Assembly: GCA_019417975.1 (NCBI GenBank)
Contig: DYCT01000166.1
Location: forward strand, 1-5,110
Direction: 5' to 3'
From: Bacteroides sp.
GTDB lineage: Bacteria; Bacteroidota; Bacteroidia; Bacteroidales; Bacteroidaceae
Length of the DNA stretch: 5,110 nucleotides
In this document: positions 1 through 5,110 of the stretch, piece after piece
Layout of the letters: every line of letters begins with the position of its first letter
Numbering within the stretch: position 1 is the first letter of the stretch
Notes under the pieces: model-generated
Told to the model about the DNA's origin: nothing
The model's input: only the letters and a program-made list of their open reading frames with translations
Databases searched by the model: none
Program-made: the position numbers and the translations under genes

Positions 1-1297
1 GGTAGTTTGCTTGTTCGGTCAACAAATCGGCTACAATGAAAGTGCTTCCACCTACAAATATGAAATCGTCTGCTTCGGCTTGTGTCTGGGCTGCATGTAC
101 AGCATCTGCTACCGATGGGTAGCAATGACCGTTCAGTCCGGCTTTGGTAGCCAACTGTTGAAGTTCTTGTTCGGGCAAAGCTCGCTTCACTTGCGCATGT
201 GTGAAATAGTAGGTCGCATCTTGGGGTAGCATGGCAAGCACACCGCTGATGTCTTTATCGTTGACCATACCTATTATAATATGTAGTTTCCGGTGTGTGC
301 GCATAGCGTCGGCAAGCTGTTCTGCGATGTATTGGATGCCTCCGGTATTGTGACCGGTGTCGCAGACCAAAGTGGGATGTTCGGATAGTCTCTGCCATCT
401 GCCCATTAAGCCGGTTAGTTGGGTTACATGGGCAAATCCTTTTCTCACATCGGTTTCTGAAATTTGAAAGCCTTGTTGGGGAAGCAGGCGGATGGCGCTG
501 AGCAGTGTGTTGGCGTTTTTCTGTTGACACAGTCCGCCCAATTCGCTCTCTAAGTCATTGTAGTCGGCTGTTTGGTATAGCCAACTGCCATTGCGTTGCT
601 TGACTGCCGATTTCAGTAAGTGTTCTTCTTCGGCAAACCGGATGGGAGCTCCTACTGTTTTTGCTTGTTCTGCAAAGACTGCATGGGTTTCTGGTACAGT
701 TTCGCCAATGACAACCGGAATGCCGGGTTTGATGATACCAGCTTTTTCGTGTGCAATCTTTTCGAGTGTATTTCCTAAGAACTGGGTATGGTCGAAACTG
801 ATATTCGTGATTAGGCAAAGTTCGGGGGTGATGATGTTGGTACAATCTAATCTGCCACCCATACCGGTTTCGATGATTGCTACATCGACCTTTTGCTCTG
901 TGAAATAAGTGAAAGCCATGGCGGTGGTCAGCTCAAAGAAAGAAGGATGCAGAGGTTCAAAGAAACTGCGATGCTTTTCTACGAAGTCGATAACGAATTG
1001 TTCCGAAGCCATTAGGCCATTCACCCGGATTCGTTCTCGGAAATCAATCAAGTGTGGAGATGTGTAAAGTCCGGTGCGGTAACCGGCCGCTTGCAGGATG
1101 GCAGCTAATGTATGCGAACAAGAACCTTTTCCATTGGTTCCGGCCACGTGGATGGTTTTAAATTGGCGATGTGGGTGGTTCAGGTGCGCATCCAGAGCAA
1201 AGGTGTTTTCCAGTCCTTCTTTGTAGGCCGTAGAGCCCACTTGCTGAAACATGGGTACGCATTCATATAAGTAGGTTAAAGTCTCTTGATAATTCAT
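1..1297 (-). CDS. folC: Bifunctional dihydrofolate synthase / folylpolyglutamate synthase, C-terminus cut by the window edge
   Basis: This cytoplasmic Mur-ligase-type enzyme joins glutamate to dihydropteroate to make dihydrofolate and adds further glutamates to reduced folates, using ATP. The minus-strand frame is open from ATG at 1297 to base 2 (432 codons, no stop). Near-family length (about 420-440 residues) means only a few C-terminal codons are missing. Visible motifs are the P-loop HVAGTNGKGS (residues 50-59), YTSPHL (78-83) followed by RERIRVNG, the ETGMGGRLDCTN block (143-154), SFDHTQFLG (167-175), and HEKAGIIKPG (183-192), whose Lys185 should be the carbamylated lysine that binds metal in this family. 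The C-terminal domain has DTGHN (313-317) and FVGGSTFIVADLL (414-426). An in-frame stop lies upstream with no earlier Met, so the start is secure; there is no clear Shine-Dalgarno, as is usual in Bacteroidetes. It is divergent from the PIN-PhoH gene. Bifunctionality is inferred from the family; a synthase with only one activity is the alternative. Confidence 0.95.
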   Translation of the reverse strand, partial: MNYQETLTYLYECVPMFQQVGSTAYKEGLENTFALDAHLNHPHRQFKTIHVAGTNGKGSCSHTLAAILQAAGYRTGLYTSPHLIDFRERIRVNGLMASEQFVIDFVEKHRSFFEPLHPSFFELTTAMAFTYFTEQKVDVAIIETGMGGRLDCTNIITPELCLITNISFDHTQFLGNTLEKIAHEKAGIIKPGIPVVIGETVPETHAVFAEQAKTVGAPIRFAEEEHLLKSAVKQRNGSWLYQTADYNDLESELGGLCQQKNANTLLSAIRLLPQQGFQISETDVRKGFAHVTQLTGLMGRWQRLSEHPTLVCDTGHNTGGIQYIAEQLADAMRTHRKLHIIIGMVNDKDISGVLAMLPQDATYYFTHAQVKRALPEQELQQLATKAGLNGHCYPSVADAVHAAQTQAEADDFIFVGGSTFIVADLLTEQANY

Positions 1298-1429
1298 GCC
1301 ATTTGTAATATTTAACTGTGTTTTAGGTATTTATTACGTTATAAATCGTATCTTAGATGCAAGATAAATGCTTGTAAGGGCATCTTTCTTGTTTCGACTG
1401 CAAATATCAACATTTAAATTAAAGAAAGT
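1298..1429. promoter_or_regulatory. Divergent intergenic region between folC and the PIN-PhoH gene
   Basis: This AT-rich 132-base spacer must hold the 5' signals of both flanking genes, which point away from each other. I see no perfect TAnnTTTG element here. The best plus-strand match is TATCTTAG (1349-1356, one mismatch in the six fixed positions), with only a poor TTTA-like -33 element near 1322. The best minus-strand match is GATATTTG (complement of 1401-1408, one mismatch), which would give folC a leader of about 100 bases. The 6-base inverted repeat TATCTT/AAGATA (1349-1354 and 1361-1366) overlaps the plus-strand candidate. No small open frame with a convincing start was found. The individual promoter assignments are weak. 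Confidence 0.4.
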
Positions 1430-2758
1430 ATGGGCAAGAAGAAAAATTTTGTTTTGGATACCAATGTAATTCTTCATGACTACGACTGCTTGAAGAATTT
1501 TCAAGAGAATGATGTTTATATTCCTATTGTCGTTTTGGAAGAGTTGGACCGATTTAAGAAGGGAAACGAGCAGATTCATTTCAATGCCCGCGAGTTTGTA
1601 CGTCAGTTGGATGAAATAACAGCCGATTGCTCGAACATGACTGAAGGTATCAGCTTGGGCGAAGGAATGGGTAAGCTTTATATAATAGTAAATCAAAATT
1701 GCTCTCAGCGAGTACGTGACACCTTTATGGAGCGTAAACCCGATCATGATATTTTGGCTGTGGCCGACTGGCTGATGCAACGCGACAAGCAGACGCCTAC
1801 TATCTTGGTGACTAAAGATGTAAATTTGCGTATGAAGGCTCGTTCATTGGGCATTCCGTGCGAAGATTATATCACCGACAAGGTGCTGAATGTAGATATA
1901 TTCGATAAGTCGAATGAAGTGTTTGAGGGTATCGAACCGTCGCTTATTGATAGGATTTACTCTTCGCACGAAGGCATTGACATTGATGAATTGGATATTA
2001 AATCAGTGATTAAACCCAATGAATGCTTTATCTTGAAAAGCGACCGCTCCAGTGTGTTGGCACGGTATAATCCCTTTATGCATACGGTAAAGAGAGTAGG
2101 TAAGGGAAAAAATTACGGAATTGAACCACGTAATGCTGAGCAGAGTTTTGCTTTCGAAGTGTTGAACGACCCGGAAGTGAAATTGGTTGCGCTTACTGGT
2201 AAGGCCGGTACAGGAAAGACGCTTTTGGCATTGGCGTCGGCATTGGCACAGATGAACGAATATAAGCAGATTTTGTTGGCACGACCTATCGTGGCTTTGT
2301 CGAACAAAGACATAGGTTTCTTGCCCGGTGATGCACAGGAGAAGGTGGCACCTTATATGCAGCCTCTTTTTGATAATCTCAATGTTATTAAAAGGCAGTT
2401 TGCTCCGACTTCGGCAGAAGTAAAGCGACTGGACGATATGCAAAAGAGCGAACAACTGGTAATTGAGGCATTGGCCTTTATTAGAGGAAGAAGCCTTTCG
2501 GAAACCTATTGCATTGTGGATGAAGCTCAAAACTTGACTCCGCACGAGATTAAGACTATTATTACCCGTGCAGGTGAAGGTACGAAAATGGTATTTACAG
2601 GTGATATCCAACAGATAGATCAACCTTATCTGGATACACAATCCAACGGATTGGTTTATATGATTGATAAAATGAGCGGTCAGAACATGTTTGCGCACAT
2701 TAATCTGGTAAAAGGCGAACGAAGTGCATTGAGCGAATTGGCCAGTATTTTGCTGTAG
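1430..2758 (+). CDS. PIN domain-PhoH ATPase fusion protein (PhoH2/YlaK-like)
   Basis: This is a 442-residue soluble protein with two domains. The N-terminal PIN nuclease domain (about 5-150) carries the expected acidic residues: Asp10 in VLDTNVILHD, Glu38 in VVLEELD, Asp105/Asp107 in PDHDILAVA, and Asp130 in VTKDVNLR. After a linker, the PhoH P-loop ATPase domain (about 230-442) has Walker A GKAGTGKT (257-264), the PhoH signature from RP at 285 through DIGFLPG to EK at 304-305, Walker B IVDEAQN (362-368), FTGD (389-392), and a terminal GERSALSELA with Arg431 as a possible arginine finger. Related PIN-PhoH proteins are reported to have RNA unwinding and RNase activity, so a role in RNA processing or decay is inferred; the substrate is unknown. 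ATG at 1430 is the first Met after an in-frame TAA at 1415, behind an A-rich leader. The gene is followed after 26 bases by its own terminator, so it is probably monocistronic. The old 'phosphate starvation-inducible' name says little about function. Confidence 0.95.
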   Translation: MGKKKNFVLDTNVILHDYDCLKNFQENDVYIPIVVLEELDRFKKGNEQIHFNAREFVRQLDEITADCSNMTEGISLGEGMGKLYIIVNQNCSQRVRDTFMERKPDHDILAVADWLMQRDKQTPTILVTKDVNLRMKARSLGIPCEDYITDKVLNVDIFDKSNEVFEGIEPSLIDRIYSSHEGIDIDELDIKSVIKPNECFILKSDRSSVLARYNPFMHTVKRVGKGKNYGIEPRNAEQSFAFEVLNDPEVKLVALTGKAGTGKTLLALASALAQMNEYKQILLARPIVALSNKDIGFLPGDAQEKVAPYMQPLFDNLNVIKRQFAPTSAEVKRLDDMQKSEQLVIEALAFIRGRSLSETYCIVDEAQNLTPHEIKTIITRAGEGTKMVFTGDIQQIDQPYLDTQSNGLVYMIDKMSGQNMFAHINLVKGERSALSELASILL

Positions 2759-2784
2759 TCGATAGCAATTGTGTAAGATAGAAC

Positions 2785-2825
2785 AATGGCGGGCAACAAA
2801 AAAGTGTTGCCCGCCATTTCTTTTG
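2785..2825 (+). terminator. Rho-independent terminator of the PIN-PhoH gene
   Basis: A perfect 14-bp stem is formed by AATGGCGGGCAACA (2785-2798) and TGTTGCCCGCCATT (2805-2818), with the 6-base loop AAAAAG. It is followed on the plus strand by the T-rich run TCTTTTG. It lies 26 bases after the PIN-PhoH stop. On the minus strand the stem is followed by mixed sequence, so it works mainly in the plus direction. It should separate the PIN-PhoH transcript from the dehydratase gene, which has its own promoter 12 bases later. Confidence 0.92.
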
Positions 2826-2836
2826 TTAATTTCTGA

Positions 2837-2864
2837 TTTGGAAGATAAAAAAATTCTATCTTTG
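2837..2864 (+). promoter_or_regulatory. Bacteroides-type promoter for the sugar dehydratase gene
   Basis: TATCTTTG at 2857-2864 matches the Bacteroides -7 consensus TAnnTTTG at all six fixed positions. TTTG at 2837-2840 matches the -33 element, with a 16-base spacer that is a little shorter than usual. The elements sit directly after the terminator hairpin and about 30 bases before the ATG at 2894, giving a predicted leader of roughly 20-25 bases that is A-rich and has no Shine-Dalgarno. A housekeeping sigma (SigABfr-type) promoter is inferred. No operator is evident. Confidence 0.75.
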
Positions 2865-2893
2865 CATGTTGAAAAAAATATTGCACGTTTGTT

Positions 2894-4807
2894 ATGATGA
2901 AAACAAATATTCTACGCTCGTATTTGTCTACCAAATTGCTTCCTATCTGGGCGGTATTGGTTTTAGATATATTTATTGTAATTCTGTCGTGTATAGCCGC
3001 ATTTTTCCTTCGTTATGATATGAAGGTGAATATGCTCGTTGGCGATATAGTGTCTATGGAGAAGCTCATGTTGTGTGCCGTAGTGGTCAATGTAGTCTTT
3101 TTCCGTTGCTTCCGGACTTATTTGGGTGTGTTGCGCTATTCTTCTTTTGTAGATATCATGCGCATCTTCGTTTCGTTGACATTAGGCTATATCGTTGTGA
3201 CTTTATGGAATGCGCTACATTCGGTCGTTATGGGCTCGGAATTGGTGGCTTACAGCGTTATCTTTATGGCCTATGTGCTCAATTTTGCGTTGATGGCTTG
3301 CTCTCGTATCTTGGTGAAGATGCTTTATGAATCGTCGCATTTCGATGGACGACGGAGCGTGAATGTCTTTATATACGGTGCTAAAGAGGCAGGTATCAAC
3401 ATAGCCAAGTCTCTGCGAGTGAATCTGAAGAATCGCTATCGCTTGCGTGGATTCATTGCCGATGAGCCTGAACTGATGAATAAGGTGATGATGGGAGTGC
3501 CCGTTTATGCCAACGATGATTCATTGATAGACTCTATTGATGACTGTGGCGTGAGTGTTGTAATTATTTCTCCATCCAAGTTGGATAAATTGAGTGGAAC
3601 CGAATTGGCTGATAAACTGTTGGCGCATCATGTGAAACTGCTTACTGCACCACCGTTGAGCGAATGGAATGGACAGACGCTCGATCATACTCAGCTGAAA
3701 GAAATACAGATTGAGAATCTGCTTCCGCGCGACCCGATAGAATTGGATATGAAGAAAATCGCTTCGCATCTGGAAGGAAAGCGTGTGCTGATAACCGGTG
3801 CAGCAGGTTCTATTGGAAGTGAAATTATGCGTCAGGTAGCTTCTTTCAATCCTTATAAACTTATTTTGGTGGATCAGGCAGAGACACCGCTTCATGATAT
3901 TCGGTTGGAGTTGCAAGACTATTGGCGTAACATCGATGCTGTGACAATTATAGCAGATGTATCCAATAAGGGAAGAATGGAAAAAATCTTCCGTGAATAC
4001 CGTCCTCAATACATTTTTCATGCAGCTGCCTACAAGCATGTGCCGATGATGGAAGACAATGTGTCGGAGTCTATTCGGGTGAATGTGCTTGGCACAAAAA
4101 ACCTGGCAGATTTGGCTGTGGAATACGAAGCAGAGAAGTTTGTAATGATTTCGACCGACAAGGCTGTGAATCCGACCAATGTGATGGGATGTTCTAAGCG
4201 TTTGGCAGAGATTTATGTACAGTCGTTGGCTAAGAAACTACAGTTGGCAGGCGACCATTCTGTAAAATTCATCACGACTCGTTTCGGCAATGTGCTTGGT
4301 TCGAACGGTTCGGTAATCCCGCGTTTTAAAGACCAGATTCAGCGAGGAGGGCCGGTTACAGTGACTCATCCAGACATTATCCGCTATTTTATGACAATAC
4401 CTGAGGCTTGCCGATTAGTGCTTGAAGCCGGCAGCATGGGTAACGGAGGTGAAATCTATATCTTCGACATGGGACGTCCGGTGAAGATTGTAGATTTGGC
4501 TAAACGTATGATTTCTTTGTCGGGTAGGGATGATGTGAAGATTGAGTTTACCGGCTTACGTCATGGAGAAAAGCTTTATGAGGAACTCTTGAATAATAAA
4601 GAGTTGACCAAACCTACTTATCATAAGAAGATTATGATTGCTACCGTGCGCGAATACGATTATGATGATGTGAAAACACGCATTCAGAAGTTGATTGATA
4701 CAAGCTATACATATGACCAGTTGGCCATCGTGGCGGTGATGAAAGACATCGTACCTGAGTTCGTAAGTAAGAACTCTTGCTTCGAAGTGCTTGACAAGAA
4801 CAGATAA
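2894..4807 (+). CDS. Membrane-anchored nucleotide-sugar 4,6-dehydratase, CapD/WbpM/PglF family (probable UDP-GlcNAc 4,6-dehydratase)
   Basis: This 637-residue inner-membrane protein has the full long-form architecture of the family. Four membrane segments lie at about 18-39, 57-73, 88-108 and 118-136, with the conserved FRTYLGVLRYSSF link at 73-85. A first Rossmann-like domain (about 153-260) has the variant glycine motif GAKEAG (162-167). The catalytic extended-SDR domain (about 291-590) has NAD-binding GAAGSIGSE (302-310), HAAAYKHVPMME (376-387), ISTDKAVNPTNVMGCSKR (419-436) and a late RHGEKLYEELL. The active site has Met431-x-x-x-Lys435 where short SDRs have Tyr-x-x-x-Lys; this substitution is known for membrane-bound WbpM-type enzymes. 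The likely reaction is NAD-dependent conversion of UDP-GlcNAc to its 4-keto-6-deoxy form, feeding capsule, O-antigen or glycoprotein glycans. The substrate is inferred from the family. An in-frame TGA at 2870 fixes the start region; ATG at 2894 or 2897 is possible. No glycosyltransferase gene is visible beside it. Confidence 0.93.
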   Translation: MMKTNILRSYLSTKLLPIWAVLVLDIFIVILSCIAAFFLRYDMKVNMLVGDIVSMEKLMLCAVVVNVVFFRCFRTYLGVLRYSSFVDIMRIFVSLTLGYIVVTLWNALHSVVMGSELVAYSVIFMAYVLNFALMACSRILVKMLYESSHFDGRRSVNVFIYGAKEAGINIAKSLRVNLKNRYRLRGFIADEPELMNKVMMGVPVYANDDSLIDSIDDCGVSVVIISPSKLDKLSGTELADKLLAHHVKLLTAPPLSEWNGQTLDHTQLKEIQIENLLPRDPIELDMKKIASHLEGKRVLITGAAGSIGSEIMRQVASFNPYKLILVDQAETPLHDIRLELQDYWRNIDAVTIIADVSNKGRMEKIFREYRPQYIFHAAAYKHVPMMEDNVSESIRVNVLGTKNLADLAVEYEAEKFVMISTDKAVNPTNVMGCSKRLAEIYVQSLAKKLQLAGDHSVKFITTRFGNVLGSNGSVIPRFKDQIQRGGPVTVTHPDIIRYFMTIPEACRLVLEAGSMGNGGEIYIFDMGRPVKIVDLAKRMISLSGRDDVKIEFTGLRHGEKLYEELLNNKELTKPTYHKKIMIATVREYDYDDVKTRIQKLIDTSYTYDQLAIVAVMKDIVPEFVSKNSCFEVLDKNR

Positions 4808-4824
4808 ATTCAGACAATAATAAT

Positions 4825-4876
4825 AAATAAGGGTTATTGCTGTCCGATAAAACAGAAGGCAGCATAACCCTTATTT
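4825..4876 (+). terminator. Terminator hairpin after the dehydratase gene
   Basis: A 13-bp perfect outer stem is formed by AAATAAGGGTTAT (4825-4837) and ATAACCCTTATTT (4864-4876). After one bulged T it continues as GCTG/CAGC (4839-4842 with 4860-4863), closing a loop of about 17 bases. It starts 17 bases after the stop at 4807. The stem ends in TTATTTG rather than a long pure T run, and A-rich sequence precedes it, so it may act in both directions but is less canonical than the hairpin at 2785. Confidence 0.8.
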
Positions 4877-5014
4877 GCATAATATGTTGGGATGTTCTGC
4901 CGGAATGCGTTATGTATGTATAATCTTATCGTGCAATTATTGTTTTAATAGCTAATACAGACTTATGCGAAGATAAAAATAATCGAAAATACAGAATATA
5001 AATAAGTAGGTATC

Positions 5015-5058
5015 AAAAAGCACGGACTTCATGACAATTCATGAAGCCCGAGCTTTTT
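5015..5058. terminator. Bidirectional rho-independent terminator, probably serving a convergent minus-strand gene
   Basis: Two 20-base arms (5015-5034 and 5039-5058) pair with two mismatches around the tetraloop CAAT. The arms begin with AAAAAGC and end with GCTTTTT, so a T tract follows the stem in both directions. It lies about 210 bases beyond the dehydratase stop, which already has its own hairpin, so its main user is more likely a gene entering from the right on the minus strand. It could also act as a backup for the dehydratase transcript. Confidence 0.85.
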
Positions 5059-5072
5059 ATCGGAGAATATCA

Positions 5073-5110
5073 TCAGTCAAATACTTGTTTGAACTTTCTG
5101 AATATTTTTT
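5073..5110 (-). CDS. Possible last codons of a convergent gene (partial, unidentified)
   Basis: On the minus strand one frame entering at the right edge reads KIFRKFKQVFD followed by TGA at 5075-5073, then 14 bases to the bidirectional terminator. This lysine-rich amphipathic tail and its spacing to the terminator look like the end of a Bacteroides protein. The other two minus frames also end before or within the hairpin (NIQKVQTSI with a stop at 5077, and YLTDDILR with a stop at 5057), so the frame is not certain. Eleven residues are too few to name a family. Confidence 0.3.
   Translation of the reverse strand, partial: KIFRKFKQVFD

Larger units (their letters stand above)
4808..5110. other. 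Intergenic region with two hairpins and no complete gene
   Basis: This 303-base stretch after the dehydratase stop is AT-rich and has stops in every frame. It contains two terminator-like hairpins (4825-4876 and 5015-5058) separated by a 138-base spacer (4877-5014) in which I see no convincing open frame, tRNA or perfect TAnnTTTG promoter. The last 38 bases may be the end of a convergent gene. The two hairpins fit the 3' ends of two transcription units meeting tail to tail. Confidence 0.7.

Noticed and set aside
255..908. Several open frames on both strands inside folC (for example 255-530, 555-845 and 591-908)
   Set aside because: The folC frame runs unbroken with family motifs over the whole region. 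These alternatives are out of frame with it and their translations look random.
1334..1780. 148-codon minus-strand open frame overlapping the PIN domain and the divergent spacer
   Set aside because: It is antisense to the well-supported PIN coding sequence, has no family resemblance, and its end in the spacer has no translation signal.
2003..2698. 231-codon open frame on the minus strand
   Set aside because: It lies wholly antisense to the PIN-PhoH gene across its Walker motifs. Its translation is rich in His, Cys and Arg, shows no domain, and reads as a shadow of the real codons.
2785..2818. The perfect dyad considered as a regulator operator or an invertible-promoter repeat
   Set aside because: It is a single hairpin with a 6-base loop and a following T-rich run, with no second copy in the window, so a terminator explains it fully.
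2866..3018. Short plus-strand frame beginning MLKKILHVCYDENK just before the dehydratase start
   Set aside because: It runs into the dehydratase gene in another frame and stops after about 50 codons. Its ATG lies at or before the predicted transcription start, and the dehydratase frame carries clear family sequence.
3521..4039. 172-codon minus-strand open frame
   Set aside because: It is antisense to the Rossmann domains of the dehydratase, with no recognisable motif and a composition typical of shadow frames.
4641..4880. 79-codon minus-strand frame covering the dehydratase 3' end and its terminator
   Set aside because: It would start inside the terminator hairpin and run antisense to conserved C-terminal dehydratase codons, with no supporting motif.

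Overview
The window reads as an ordinary chromosomal segment of a Bacteroidales bacterium, most likely Bacteroides or a close relative. The basis is moderate GC, A-rich translation leaders without clear Shine-Dalgarno sequences, a perfect Bacteroides-type -7 element (TATCTTTG, matching TAnnTTTG) before the third gene, and proteins that read like Bacteroides FolC, PIN-PhoH and CapD-like dehydratases. The genus call is from recognition, not from a database search.

Layout: (1) Bases 1-1297, minus strand: folC, the bifunctional dihydrofolate/folylpolyglutamate synthase. Its N-terminus and 432 codons are present and its last few codons lie off the left edge. (2) Bases 1298-1429: a 132-base divergent intergenic region with weak promoter-like elements. 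(3) Bases 1430-2758, plus strand: a 442-residue protein joining a PIN ribonuclease domain to a PhoH ATPase domain. It is followed by a strong hairpin terminator at 2785-2825. (4) Bases 2837-2864: a good Bacteroides promoter, leading into (5) bases 2894-4807, plus strand: a 637-residue membrane-anchored nucleotide-sugar 4,6-dehydratase of the CapD/WbpM/PglF family. (6) Bases 4808-5110: a non-coding stretch with two terminator-like hairpins (4825-4876 and 5015-5058). At the right edge there may be the last codons of a convergent minus-strand gene.

The three genes appear to be separate transcription units rather than a pathway. FolC supplies reduced, polyglutamylated folates. PIN-PhoH probably acts on RNA. 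The dehydratase makes a 4-keto-6-deoxy sugar nucleotide for surface glycans. I found no CRISPR array, tRNA, rRNA, insertion sequence or phage feature, and no convincing evidence of a previously undescribed system. The most interesting points are the PIN-PhoH fusion with an apparently intact active site, the Met-for-Tyr dehydratase active site in a gene standing outside any visible glycan cluster, and the unexplained spacer between the two downstream hairpins.
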